From: Candidatus Fusobacterium pullicola
Lineage (GTDB): Bacteria; Fusobacteriota; Fusobacteriia; Fusobacteriales; Fusobacteriaceae
Length of the DNA stretch: 50,554 nucleotides
Reading direction: 5' to 3'
NCBI GenBank assembly: GCA_018883725.1
Contig: JAHLFN010000010.1
Span: 1 to 50,554, forward strand
The position numbers and the translations under genes are program-made. Below are positions 11,362-19,839 of this stretch, in pieces. The notes beneath the pieces are model-generated. The model had not been told where the DNA came from. It worked only from the letters and a program-made list of their open reading frames with translations, and made no database searches. The stretch's first letter is position 1; every line of letters starts with the position of its first letter.

Positions 11362-12384
11362 ATGGGAGAGTTTTTAAAAAGAAAAGGTGTGGAATTATCT
11401 GTAAAAAGATACTTAGTAGATGCATCTAGTTATATGGCATTGGGACTTTTTTCTACGTTACTGATAGGAACGATACTTAACACTATTGGAGAAAAATTGG
11501 GAATAGCTTTTCTAACTGATGTGGTATGGAAGGTAGCTAGGGATATGACAGGACCAGGAATAGGATTAGCTGTAGCCTATGGACTTAAGGCACCTCACCT
11601 AGTACTTTTTTCTTCAACTATAACAGGAGCGATAGGAGCTATGTATGGAGGACCTGTAGGTTCTTTTATAGGAGCAGTAGTGGGAGCAGAGTTTGGAAAA
11701 ATAGTATCTAAGGAAACAAAGGTAGATATAATAGTAGCTCCAGCTACAACTATAATAACAGGGTCTATAGTAGTTTATTTAGTAGGACCATTTGTTGCTA
11801 AAGTTATGCAAACTTTTGGAGCTATGGTAGTTTATGCTACAGAATTACAACCTTTTGCTATGGGTATTCTTGTTTCAACTATAGTAGGAATAGCACTAAC
11901 TCTTCCAATTAGTAGTGCGGCTCTATGTATGATGATAGGGCTAGGTGGACTTGCAGGAGGAGCTGCAACAGTAGGGTGTTCAGCTCAGATGGTAGGTTTT
12001 GCTGTAATGAGTTTTAAAGAGAATGGTTGGGGAGGATTAGTAGCTCAAGGTGTTGGAACATCTATGCTTCAAATAGGAAATATAGTTAAGAATTGGAAGA
12101 TATGGATACCACCAACAGTTGCTGGAGCTATTTTAGGTCCTGTTTCAACAATGGTTTTCAAATTTCAAAATATCCCAATAGCTTCAGGAATGGGGACAAG
12201 TGGATTTGTAGGACAATTTGGAACAATCACAGCTATGAATAGCATAGGTGTTAATGGAATAAAACTTTATTTGGGAATATTTTTACTACATTTTTTACTA
12301 CCAGCTATAATTACATTAATAGTAGCAAAAATTATGAGAAAATATGGTTGGATAAAAGATGGAGATTTAAAATTAGATTTATAG
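11362..12384 (+). CDS. PTS EIIC-like integral membrane protein (PTS_EIIC_2 type)
   Basis: A 340-residue, very hydrophobic protein with about nine or ten membrane segments and many Gly/Ala-rich stretches ('GAIGAMYGGPVGSFIGAVVG'). It resembles the PF13303-type 'PTS system EIIC' family rather than the classical sugar-specific EIIC. No EIIA, EIIB, HPr or sugar-catabolic gene is adjacent, so substrate and energy coupling cannot be assigned. It follows a GAGGAGA ribosome site. It stands alone between the long hairpin and the folate operon, with a 26-nt gap to folE, and may be transcribed with folE. Confidence 0.75.
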   Translation: MGEFLKRKGVELSVKRYLVDASSYMALGLFSTLLIGTILNTIGEKLGIAFLTDVVWKVARDMTGPGIGLAVAYGLKAPHLVLFSSTITGAIGAMYGGPVGSFIGAVVGAEFGKIVSKETKVDIIVAPATTIITGSIVVYLVGPFVAKVMQTFGAMVVYATELQPFAMGILVSTIVGIALTLPISSAALCMMIGLGGLAGGAATVGCSAQMVGFAVMSFKENGWGGLVAQGVGTSMLQIGNIVKNWKIWIPPTVAGAILGPVSTMVFKFQNIPIASGMGTSGFVGQFGTITAMNSIGVNGIKLYLGIFLLHFLLPAIITLIVAKIMRKYGWIKDGDLKLDL

Positions 12385-12410
12385 TAAATATATAGAAAGA
12401 GGAAAAGAAA

Positions 12411-12962
12411 ATGGAGTTAAAAAAGATAGAAGAAGCTTTTGAAAAGATATTAGAAGGTATTGGAGAGGATAGAGATAGAGAGGGATTAATAGATACACCT
12501 AAAAGAGTAGCTCAAAGTTATCAGGAGCTTTTTTCAGGGATAGGAAAGGACCCAAAAGAACCATTGCTTCGTCACTTTACAGTGGATAGAGACGACCTGA
12601 TAATAGAAAAGGGAATAGACTTTTATTCTATGTGTGAACACCATTTTCTACCTTTTTTCGGAACTATAGATGTAGCATATATTCCAAATGGAAGAATAGT
12701 AGGCTTTGGAGATATAATAAAAAGTATAGAGATACTTGCAAAAAGACCTCAAATTCAGGAAAGATTAGGTAGTGAATTAGCAGATGCAATATATGAGGCT
12801 CTTGATTGTCAAGGGGTGATGGTAATAATAAAGGCAAAACATCTGTGTATGACAATGAGAGGAGCTAAAAAAGAGAATACTCAAATAGTAACTACAGCTT
12901 ATAGAGGTATTTTGGAGAAAGATACAGCTAAGAGAGTTGAAATACTAACTTTGTTAAAATAA
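12411..12962 (+). CDS. folE: GTP cyclohydrolase I
   Basis: A 183-residue enzyme converting GTP to 7,8-dihydroneopterin triphosphate, the first step of folate synthesis. Zinc ligands are Cys75 and His78 in 'MCEHHFLPF' and Cys145 in 'KHLCMTMRG'. The family segments 'DTPKRVA' and 'PQIQERL' are present. Length matches bacterial FolE. It leads a compact folate cluster, with the folB-folK fusion starting 10 nt downstream. The AGGAAAAG ribosome site precedes ATG. Confidence 0.97.
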   Translation: MELKKIEEAFEKILEGIGEDRDREGLIDTPKRVAQSYQELFSGIGKDPKEPLLRHFTVDRDDLIIEKGIDFYSMCEHHFLPFFGTIDVAYIPNGRIVGFGDIIKSIEILAKRPQIQERLGSELADAIYEALDCQGVMVIIKAKHLCMTMRGAKKENTQIVTTAYRGILEKDTAKRVEILTLLK

Positions 12963-12972
12963 TGGTGATAGA

Positions 12973-13809
12973 ATGGATAAAATATATATAAATAATTTAG
13001 AGTTTATAGGATTTCATGGAGTATTTCCTGAGGAGAAAAAATTAGGGCAAAAATTTTTGGTATCTTTAGAGCTTATTGTAGATACAAAAGAGGCTGGGAA
13101 AACAGGTGATTTAACAAAATCAGTTCACTATGGACTGGTAGCTCAAGATGTGGAGAGAGTATTCTTAGAGAAGAGTATAGATTTAATAGAGACATGTGCT
13201 GAAAATATAGCAGAGATGGTATTAAAGAAATATGAGCTAGTGAAGGAGGTTAAGGTTACAGTAAAAAAACCTTGGGCTCCTCTACAGATGCATTTTGAAA
13301 ATGTAGCTGTAGAGATTAGTAGAAAATGGCATAAAGTTTATCTATCTCTTGGAAGTAATATGGGAGATAAGAGAGAAAATCTTCTAGAAGCTATAAAAAG
13401 AGTTGGAGAACTAGAGAATACAGAGGTAGTAAAGAGTAGTACAATATTAGAAACAGAGCCATTTGGATATATAGAACAGGATAATTTTTTAAATGCATGT
13501 CTAGAGGTAAAAACGCTACTGACACCTCAAGAGTTTCTTAGCTCTATATTAAAAATAGAGCTAGATATGGGAAGAGTAAGAGAGATAAAATGGGGACCTA
13601 GAGTAATAGATATAGATATACTTTTTTATGATGCTGAGATAATTCAAGAGGATAATTTAGCTGTTCCTCATCCTTGGATATGTGAAAGAGAATTTGTCTT
13701 AGAACCATTATCTGAAATAGCACCTAACTATGTACATCCATTAGAGAGAAAAACTATAATGATGTTAGCTAGAAAATTGAAAGAGAGTGGTAAAGGGAAT
13801 GGAGATTAA
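12973..13809 (+). CDS. folBK: Bifunctional dihydroneopterin aldolase / HPPK (FolB-FolK fusion)
   Basis: A 278-residue fusion. Residues 1 to about 118 are dihydroneopterin aldolase (FolB): 'GFHGVFPEE' near residue 12 and 'VKKPWAPL' near 97 carry the usual catalytic Glu and Lys positions. Residues from about 121 are 6-hydroxymethyl-7,8-dihydropterin pyrophosphokinase (FolK): 'VYLSLGSNMGD' starts the domain, and 'WGPRVIDIDILFYD' holds the metal-binding aspartates. The protein performs the two consecutive steps between dihydroneopterin and the DHPS substrate. FolB-FolK fusions are known in several bacteria. It overlaps the next gene by 11 nt. Confidence 0.95.
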   Translation: MDKIYINNLEFIGFHGVFPEEKKLGQKFLVSLELIVDTKEAGKTGDLTKSVHYGLVAQDVERVFLEKSIDLIETCAENIAEMVLKKYELVKEVKVTVKKPWAPLQMHFENVAVEISRKWHKVYLSLGSNMGDKRENLLEAIKRVGELENTEVVKSSTILETEPFGYIEQDNFLNACLEVKTLLTPQEFLSSILKIELDMGRVREIKWGPRVIDIDILFYDAEIIQEDNLAVPHPWICEREFVLEPLSEIAPNYVHPLERKTIMMLARKLKESGKGNGD

Positions 13810-15058
13810 AAAATTAGAGAAGAATGAGATAAATAAAGCTTTAAAATTAGTATGGGATGTTTTTTCTGAAAGTGAGGCCTTTAACTACAATAGAAAAGGA
13901 GTAGAGGAGTTTAGAAAATTTTTAGATTATAGAGATTTGATAAATACTTTTGATATCTATGGAACTTATGATAAAAAGGAGTTAATTGGAGTAATTGCCC
14001 TTCAAGATGGGCAACATATCTGTTTTTTCTTTGTAAAAAACTCCTATCAAAAACGTGGACTAGGAAGAAAACTGTTTGAAAAAGTTTTAAAAATTACCAA
14101 GGAAAAAGAGATTACTGTAAGTGCTCCACCTTGCTCTGTAGAGGTTATGAAAAATCTAGGTTTTGTTCCAACTGATAGTGAGCAAAATATAAATGGAATA
14201 GTTATTATTCCTATGGTATATGAAAGAGATAAGAAAGAGGTACAGATTTTAAAATGTAGAGATAAAGAGTTAGAGTTAGGAAAGAGAACTCTGATAATGG
14301 GAATACTCAATGTAACTCCAGACTCTTTTTCAGACGGTGGAGAGCACAATGGTTTGGAAGAAGCTATAAAACATGCTCAAAAAATGATAGATGAGGGAGC
14401 AGATATCATAGATATTGGTGGAGAATCAACAAGACCTGGACATACTCAGATAAGTGATGATGAGGAGATAGCTAGAGTTGTTCCTGTTATAAAAAAAGTT
14501 GTTGAATTGGGAGCTATTGTTTCTGTTGATACATATAAATACAGGGTGGCTGAAGCAGCTTTTGAGGCTGGGGCTCATATTTTAAATGATATATGGGGGC
14601 TACAATATGATAATGGAGAGATGGCTAAAGTTGTAAAAAAGTATAATGTGCCTGTAATAGCTATGCATAACCAAGTGGAAAAAGAGTATGAGAAAGATAT
14701 AATATTTTCTATAAAAGAATTTTTTAAAAAAACCTATGAAATTGCTCATAAAAATGGTATTCTAAAAGAAAGTGTGATACTGGATCCAGGAATAGGATTT
14801 GGAAAGGGAATAGATGAGAACTTGGAGGTTCTTTCTAGATTAGAGGAATTAAGAGAGGAAGGAAGAATCCTTTTAGGAGCTTCAAGAAAGAGATTTATAG
14901 GAACTATTTTAAATGACTTACCACCTCAAGAGAGAGTGGAGGGAACTATAGCTACAACTGTGATAGGTATAGAAAAAGGTGTAGATATAGTAAGAGTTCA
15001 TGATGTACTTACTAATAAAAGAGCAGCTATGGTAGCTGACAGAATAGTGAGAAAATAA
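13799..15058 (+). CDS. folP: GNAT acetyltransferase-like domain fused to dihydropteroate synthase
   Basis: A 419-residue two-domain protein. Residues 1 to about 145 look like a GNAT N-acetyltransferase, with the acetyl-CoA-binding 'QKRGLGRKL' loop near residue 86. From about residue 150 it is dihydropteroate synthase, which joins the pterin diphosphate to p-aminobenzoate. DHPS motifs are 'MGILNVTPDSFSDGG', 'DIIDIGGESTRPG', 'SVDTYK' and 'GASRKRFIG'. ATG 13799 overlaps the upstream gene by 11 nt; GTG 13787 is an alternative that adds four residues. The GNAT domain has no known role in folate synthesis, so its substrate is unknown. Confidence 0.92.
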   Translation: MEIKKLEKNEINKALKLVWDVFSESEAFNYNRKGVEEFRKFLDYRDLINTFDIYGTYDKKELIGVIALQDGQHICFFFVKNSYQKRGLGRKLFEKVLKITKEKEITVSAPPCSVEVMKNLGFVPTDSEQNINGIVIIPMVYERDKKEVQILKCRDKELELGKRTLIMGILNVTPDSFSDGGEHNGLEEAIKHAQKMIDEGADIIDIGGESTRPGHTQISDDEEIARVVPVIKKVVELGAIVSVDTYKYRVAEAAFEAGAHILNDIWGLQYDNGEMAKVVKKYNVPVIAMHNQVEKEYEKDIIFSIKEFFKKTYEIAHKNGILKESVILDPGIGFGKGIDENLEVLSRLEELREEGRILLGASRKRFIGTILNDLPPQERVEGTIATTVIGIEKGVDIVRVHDVLTNKRAAMVADRIVRK

Positions 15059-15084
15059 AGTTGAGTAAAAAGATAAAGAAAATG

Positions 15085-15113
15085 TAGACAAAATAGAAAA
15101 AATAGTATATAAT
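15085..15113 (+). promoter_or_regulatory. trxA promoter
   Basis: TAGACA (15085-15090), exactly 17 bp, then TATAAT (15108-15113), 50 bp before the trxA start. With the terminator after trxA this makes a monocistronic unit. Confidence 0.75.
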
Positions 15114-15162
15114 TGAAGTATAAATTTGAAAGAATATCAATTCCATAAGAGGAGGAAGAAAC

Positions 15163-15477
15163 ATGGCAATTTTACATATAACAAAAGAAAATTTTGAAAA
15201 AGAGGTATTACAATCTAAAGAGCCTGTAGTTGTAGATTTCTGGGCAGCATGGTGTGGACCTTGTAAAGCTTTAGCACCTATATTAGAAGAGGTAGATGCT
15301 GAATTAGCTGGAACAGTAAAAGTAGCAAAAATCAATATCGATGAAGAGGAAGAGTTAGCAGCTCAATTCAGAGTAATGAGTATTCCTACACTTTTACTAT
15401 TCAAAGATGGAGAGGTAGTAAATAAAACTGTAGGACTTGCTCCAAAAGAAGAAGTAATTGCTTTTGCAAAATATTAA
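15163..15477 (+). CDS. trxA: Thioredoxin
   Basis: A 104-residue cytoplasmic dithiol-disulfide oxidoreductase. The active site 'WCGPC' has Cys31 and Cys34, followed by the conserved cis-Pro loop 'MSIPTLLLF'. Length and fold pattern match canonical TrxA. It follows a strong GAGGAGG ribosome site 6-7 nt before ATG. It has its own near-consensus promoter and a strong downstream hairpin terminator, so it is probably expressed alone and at a high level. Confidence 0.98.
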   Translation: MAILHITKENFEKEVLQSKEPVVVDFWAAWCGPCKALAPILEEVDAELAGTVKVAKINIDEEEELAAQFRVMSIPTLLLFKDGEVVNKTVGLAPKEEVIAFAKY

Positions 15478-15502
15478 TTAAAAAACATATTAAATTTAGG
15501 AG

Positions 15503-15551
15503 AATCAAGAGATTGTTGTAATTGATAGTTACAATAGTCTCTTGATTTTTT
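15503..15551 (+). terminator. trxA terminator
   Basis: AATCAAGAGA (15503-15512) pairs with TCTCTTGATT (15538-15547). An inner TTGTAA/TTACAA helix extends the stem. T6 at 15546-15551 follows. Confidence 0.85.
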
Positions 15552-15615
15552 GTATAAAAAATTTTATGAAATAGGTATTAAAGATAAAATTGTAATATAT
15601 AAAAGAGGATTTTTG

Positions 15616-15624
15616 TGGTATAAT
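15616..15624 (+). promoter_or_regulatory. Extended -10 element before the TruA-like gene
   Basis: TGGTATAAT at 15616-15624 matches an extended -10. The -35 position 17 bp upstream is poor, as is usual for extended -10 promoters. It is 36 bp from the ATG at 15660 and downstream of the trxA terminator. Confidence 0.55.
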
Positions 15625-15659
15625 CTAAAAAGTATAGTTATTAGATATAAGGAGATAAG

Positions 15660-16514
15660 ATGGATATAAGAACCATAGAGAGAAATGATAAATGGGGATA
15701 TATGTTCTATATAAAATATGATGGAACTAAATTTCACTCTTTTGATGAGATGAGTGGAAAAAGAAGTGTTAAAGGAAGATTTAAAGAGATTATGAATGAA
15801 TTAGGTTTCACTTGGGCAAAGGGAATACAGCAAGGTGGAAGAACAGATGCCAAGGTTAGTGCCACAGAGAATATTTTATATGTAAGTAGCAAATTTGATG
15901 GAGATAGAAAAAAGTTACAGGAGAGATTTAACTTTTTATCTGATGATAGTTTGAAGATAACAATGATAAAGAAAACTATTCCAAATTTAGTATTTCCTGA
16001 AATGATAGCAAGAAGAGAGTATATATATGAATATCCTAAAAAAAGAGTAAAGAATAGTTTAGAAGAGATTGAAAAATATTGTAAAGAGCTTTCAGGAAAG
16101 TATGATGTAAGTGAGTTTACTGATAAAAAAGGTTTAGAATTAAAAGAGCATATAAGAGAGGTAGAGATAAAATTCCAAAATGGAAAATTATTTTTTTCAG
16201 GAAACTCTTTTATGCCAAAACAAGTGAGAATAATGTCTGGATATATTCTTACTGGAAAAAAGGAAGCTTTAGAGGGAAAATATCTGACTTTATCTAAAAT
16301 TGTTTTAAGTGAAGAGTTAAAAGCTAGTATATTTGAACAGATTGATGATATCAAAGTTGAGGGAGTAGAGAGAGTAGAGGCTAATCCTGAGAGAACTTTA
16401 TACATATTCTATACTTCTAAAGATAAAAAAGGTGAATTGATAGGAAAGAATGGTAAAAATATAAAAGCCTTAAAGAAAATTTATGGGGATATAGTGGTAA
16501 AAGAGATATGTTAG
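15660..16514 (+). CDS. Divergent TruA-like pseudouridine synthase with C-terminal KH domain
   Basis: A 284-residue protein. Residues about 14-225 follow the TruA tRNA pseudouridine synthase fold: 'YDGTKF' (20-25), catalytic 'GGRTDAKVSA' with Asp63, 'RREYIYEYP', and 'SGNSFMPKQVRIMSGYIL', the equivalent of the TruA 'GFLYNMVR' region. Divergence is marked: the usual GW near the first motif is absent. Residues about 235-284 add a KH-like RNA-binding unit with the GXXG loop GKNG (262-265) inside 'LIGKNGKNIKALKK'. It probably modifies uridine in RNA; the target (tRNA 38-40 or another RNA) is uncertain. An AAGGAG ribosome site precedes the start. The next gene overlaps it by 7 nt. Confidence 0.8.
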   Translation: MDIRTIERNDKWGYMFYIKYDGTKFHSFDEMSGKRSVKGRFKEIMNELGFTWAKGIQQGGRTDAKVSATENILYVSSKFDGDRKKLQERFNFLSDDSLKITMIKKTIPNLVFPEMIARREYIYEYPKKRVKNSLEEIEKYCKELSGKYDVSEFTDKKGLELKEHIREVEIKFQNGKLFFSGNSFMPKQVRIMSGYILTGKKEALEGKYLTLSKIVLSEELKASIFEQIDDIKVEGVERVEANPERTLYIFYTSKDKKGELIGKNGKNIKALKKIYGDIVVKEIC

Positions 16515-16927
16515 CTAGAATAAGACAGGGGCTCACTTTTCTTTTTGGAAGATATAAAGAGGAGTGGAATAAAGAGATTAAGCAAGTTTTAGATGAGAGA
16601 GAGTTTGCTGTATTTAATGAGATGAGTGAGTATGATAGGATACACTCATATAGATTGTATAAACTTGTATTAGAAGATGAGCTTTTAGGAAAAGAGGAGA
16701 TATACAAAAAATTAGCTCTATTACATGATTGTGGAAAGTACCATGCATCTCTATATAGAAGGGTAAAAAAAGTTTTAATAGGAGAGAAAACTTTAAATAA
16801 TCATAGTGAAATCTCATACAATAAATTAAAGGATATCAATTTGGATTTGGCTAGGCTAGCAGGAGAGCACCACTTCTATTCAGATGATATTTATATGCAG
16901 AGATTTCAAGAATTAGACGATAAATAA
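16508..16927 (+). CDS. Small HD-domain protein
   Basis: A 139-residue protein with the signature of HD metal-dependent phosphohydrolases. His46 ('RIHSYRLYK'), His73-Asp74 in 'LLHDCGK', a further His in 'NNHSEISY', and the late 'GEHHFYSDD' give plausible metal ligands. The fold resembles HDIG-type proteins, but the substrate (nucleotide, cyclic nucleotide or phosphate ester) cannot be read from the sequence. Its start overlaps the TruA-like gene and the radical SAM gene follows 23 nt later, so the three are probably co-expressed. Confidence 0.75.
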   Translation: MLARIRQGLTFLFGRYKEEWNKEIKQVLDEREFAVFNEMSEYDRIHSYRLYKLVLEDELLGKEEIYKKLALLHDCGKYHASLYRRVKKVLIGEKTLNNHSEISYNKLKDINLDLARLAGEHHFYSDDIYMQRFQELDDK

Positions 16928-16950
16928 ATTTAAGATAGAAAGAGGAGAAA

Positions 16951-18708
16951 ATGAGAGTAAATTTAGATAAGTATTTATTAAAAGTAGAAAAGCCAGCACA
17001 ATATTTAGGAAATGAGATAAATAGTATTCATAAAGATGAGTATAAAGCTAGAATGTGTCTATTTTTCCCAGATATCTATGAAGTAGGAATGTCTAACTTA
17101 GGAATTAGAATATTATATAGCCTTATGAATAGAGTAGAAGGGTTTTCTTTGGAGAGAGGATTTGCTCCAATGGAGGACATGGAAAAATTGATGAGAGAGA
17201 ATGGGATACCAATGTTTTCACTAGAGAGTAAAACACCACTTAAAGAGTTTGATGTAGTAGGATTTTCTCTTTCTTATGAGATGTGTTATCCAAATGTTTT
17301 AAATGCTCTTGACCTTGCTGGAATACCAGTGAGAAGAGAGGATAGAGGAGAGGAGTATCCTCTTGTAATGGCAGGGGGAACATGTATGATGAACCCAACA
17401 CCTATGGAAAGATTTTTAGATTTTATTGTTATCGGTGATGGAGAAGAGGTAATGGTAGAGATTGCCAAAATCTTAGTAGCTCATAAAGATAAGAGTAAAA
17501 TGGAAAAATTACAATTAATAGAAAGCCTAGATGGTGTTTATGTTCCTGCACTTCATAAAGGAAAAAAGAGAGTTAGAAGAGCTATTGTTTCTGACTTAAA
17601 TAATACAGAGTATTATGAAGACCAAATAGTACCATATATAAATATAGTTCATGATAGAGCAACCGTTGAGATTCAAAGAGGATGTTCAAGAGGTTGTAGA
17701 TTCTGTCAAGCTGGAATAGTGTATAGACCAGTTAGAGAGAGAAGTTTAGAAAAGAATCTTGAGTTAATAGAGAAGATGATAAAAAATACAGGATATGGAG
17801 AGGTATCTCTATCATCATTAAGTAGTAGTGATTACAGCAAGATAGATGAACTTATAAAAGGGGTAAAAAGTAAAGATTTCCATAGAAATTTAGGGGTGTC
17901 ACTTCCATCATTAAGAATGAATACTCACTCTGTTGAAGTAGCTGAGGATATAAGTGGAGGAAAGAGAACAGGGTTTACATTTGCTCCAGAGGCTGGTTCT
18001 CAAAGAATGAGAGATATAATCAATAAGGGAGTAAATGAAGAGGATGTATTAGAAACAGCAGAAGCAGCTGTAAAAGGTGGATGGGAAACATTGAAATTCT
18101 ACTTTATGATAGGACTTCCTTTTGAAACAGATGAAGATGTAAAAGGAATATATGATCTAGCTAAAAAAGTTGTGGATAGATGTAGACCAATAAATAAGAG
18201 ACTTAATGTAACTGTCAGTGTATCAAACTTTGTTCCAAAACCTCATACTCCTTTCCAATGGACAGAGCAGATGGATTTTGCAGAAATGAAAAGAAAACAT
18301 GCCCTATTGAGAGATCTATTTAAGGGACAAAAAAATTGTAACCTAAAAATTCATGATATGAAAAAATCTTATTTAGAAGGATTTATATCAAGAGGAGATG
18401 AAAAAACTGGAGAACTAATAGAGTTAGCTTGGAAAGGTGGAGCAAAACTAGATGACTATAAGGATAACTTCAATATTTGGAAAAGAGCTATGGAAGAGGT
18501 AGGAATGGGAGAGAATGAGTATCTAAGAGCTAGAGAACTAGATGAAGAATTACCTTGGGATATGGTGGATATAAGTGTTGACAAAGATTTCTTAAAGAGA
18601 GAGTTGAAGCAAGCTGAAAATGTAGCTCTTACACCAGAGTGTAGAACTAAGTGTTCAAACTGTGGTATAAGAAAGAGATTCCCTAATTGTATGGTAATTG
18701 CAAAATAG
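16951..18708 (+). CDS. Radical SAM protein of the TIGR03960 type
   Basis: A 585-residue protein with an N-terminal B12-binding-like region ('[13 protein letters not shown]', about 28-165) and a radical SAM core. The cluster cysteines are C245, C249 and C252 in '[13 protein letters not shown]'. The C terminus has a Cys-rich tail '[17 protein letters not shown]'. This matches the uncharacterised radical SAM family TIGR03960. In many Firmicutes it is fused or adjacent to a DUF2344/TIGR03936 domain; I see none here, as the next gene is ung. The reaction is unknown. The GAGGAG ribosome site is strong. Confidence 0.85.
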   Translation: MRVNLDKYLLKVEKPAQYLGNEINSIHKDEYKARMCLFFPDIYEVGMSNLGIRILYSLMNRVEGFSLERGFAPMEDMEKLMRENGIPMFSLESKTPLKEFDVVGFSLSYEMCYPNVLNALDLAGIPVRREDRGEEYPLVMAGGTCMMNPTPMERFLDFIVIGDGEEVMVEIAKILVAHKDKSKMEKLQLIESLDGVYVPALHKGKKRVRRAIVSDLNNTEYYEDQIVPYINIVHDRATVEIQRGCSRGCRFCQAGIVYRPVRERSLEKNLELIEKMIKNTGYGEVSLSSLSSSDYSKIDELIKGVKSKDFHRNLGVSLPSLRMNTHSVEVAEDISGGKRTGFTFAPEAGSQRMRDIINKGVNEEDVLETAEAAVKGGWETLKFYFMIGLPFETDEDVKGIYDLAKKVVDRCRPINKRLNVTVSVSNFVPKPHTPFQWTEQMDFAEMKRKHALLRDLFKGQKNCNLKIHDMKKSYLEGFISRGDEKTGELIELAWKGGAKLDDYKDNFNIWKRAMEEVGMGENEYLRARELDEELPWDMVDISVDKDFLKRELKQAENVALTPECRTKCSNCGIRKRFPNCMVIAK

Positions 18709-18719
18709 GAGGAAAAGCA

Positions 18720-19394
18720 ATGGTGAATTTGGGAAATGATTGGGATGAGATACTAAAGGGAGAATTTGATAAGGAGTATTATCAAAGTTTAAGAAAGTTT
18801 TTAATAAGTGAGTATAGAACAAGAGTTATTTATCCTAAAATGGAGAATATTTTCTCAGCATTAAAGCTTACAAGTTATAAAGATACTAAGGTATTAATTC
18901 TAGGGCAGGATCCATACCATGGACCAAATCAGGCTCATGGCCTTGCCTTTTCTGTAAATCCGGGAGTAAAGATACCACCCTCTCTTCTTAATATGTATAA
19001 GGAGCTAAGAGATGAATTGGGACTATATATTCCTAATAATGGATATTTAATACCCTGGGCAGAGCAAGGGGTACTTCTTTTAAATACAGCTTTAACAGTA
19101 AGAGCTGGAGAGGCTAACTCTCATTCAGGAATGGGATGGGAGATATTTACAGATAATATCATCAAACATTTAAATGATAGAGAAGACCCAGTTATATTTG
19201 TATTGTGGGGAAATAATGCTAGGAAAAAGAAAGCTTTTATTAATAATAGTCAACATTTTGTGTTAGAGGGACCACATCCAAGTCCACTCTCTGCAAGTAG
19301 AGGTTTTTTTGGTTGTGGACATTTTAAAAAAATAAATGAAATTTTAAAAAATATTGGGAAAGTAGAGATAAATTGGCAAATAAAAAATCTATAA
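18720..19394 (+). CDS. ung: Uracil-DNA glycosylase (family 1)
   Basis: A 225-residue base-excision repair enzyme that removes uracil from DNA. Motif A 'LGQDPYHGP' has catalytic Asp64, and motif B 'GPHPSPLSA' has His186. '[14 protein letters not shown]' and '[10 protein letters not shown]' also match the family. I choose ATG 18720 because AGGAGG at 18708-18713 lies 6 nt upstream. An in-frame ATG at 18687 is inside the upstream gene and lacks a ribosome site. Confidence 0.97.
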   Translation: MVNLGNDWDEILKGEFDKEYYQSLRKFLISEYRTRVIYPKMENIFSALKLTSYKDTKVLILGQDPYHGPNQAHGLAFSVNPGVKIPPSLLNMYKELRDELGLYIPNNGYLIPWAEQGVLLLNTALTVRAGEANSHSGMGWEIFTDNIIKHLNDREDPVIFVLWGNNARKKKAFINNSQHFVLEGPHPSPLSASRGFFGCGHFKKINEILKNIGKVEINWQIKNL

Positions 19395-19410
19395 ATTTTC
19401 TCTATAGGAT

Positions 19411-19444
19411 ATGCCACAAAGATGCCACACTATTTTAATATAAT
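19411..19444 (+). promoter_or_regulatory. -10 box with upstream ATGCCACA direct repeat
   Basis: TATAAT at 19439-19444 lies 33 bp before the ATG at 19478. The -35 position (about 19416-19421) is poor and falls between two copies of ATGCCACA (19411-19418 and 19422-19429) spaced 11 bp, one helical turn. This could be a regulator-binding site. Confidence 0.45.
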
Positions 19445-19477
19445 AATGTTAAAAATAGAGTAAAGTGGAGGCTTGCT

Positions 19478-19828
19478 ATGAAATATTTAGGTATGTGTAC
19501 AATGTTTTTCATATCTACACTAAATATTTTTGGGGGAAAAGATACAAGTAAAAATGATGAAGTTGTTTTTATTCAATGTTTGACTTTTGAGCAACAGGAA
19601 GAGGTTGTGAAGATGAGAACGGAGTTTTTAGAGTGTTTCAGTGAGATGAAGAATAAGCTTGTATCAATAAAGATAGAAACTCAGAATGAGATGAGAAAAG
19701 AAAATCCAGATTGGAATGAGATTAAAAAATTAAATAAAGAGTATTCTACAATTCAAAATGTATTGAATAAGGGAATGTCTGATTATAAAGAGAAAGTTCA
19801 AAATATACATGTAGAGATTGTAAATTAG
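19478..19828 (+). CDS. Small exported protein, Spy/CpxP-like helical pattern
   Basis: A 116-residue protein of unknown function. Residues 1 to about 20 are hydrophobic ('MCTMFFISTLNIFGG') and look like a signal peptide. The rest is charged and helical. 'LTFEQQEEVVKMRTEF' (near residue 31) recalls the LTxxQ motif of periplasmic Spy/CpxP-type proteins, followed by 'NPDWNEIKKLNKEYS'. The similarity is weak and by eye only. It has its own candidate promoter and lies 11 nt before murE, so an envelope role is plausible. Confidence 0.6.
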   Translation: MKYLGMCTMFFISTLNIFGGKDTSKNDEVVFIQCLTFEQQEEVVKMRTEFLECFSEMKNKLVSIKIETQNEMRKENPDWNEIKKLNKEYSTIQNVLNKGMSDYKEKVQNIHVEIVN

Positions 19829-19839
19829 AGAGGAGAAAG

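Noticed and set aside
15734-16405. A 223-codon open frame on the minus strand
   Set aside because: It lies wholly opposite the TruA-like/KH gene, has low-complexity hydrophobic sequence and no convincing ribosome site; it is a shadow of AT-rich coding DNA.
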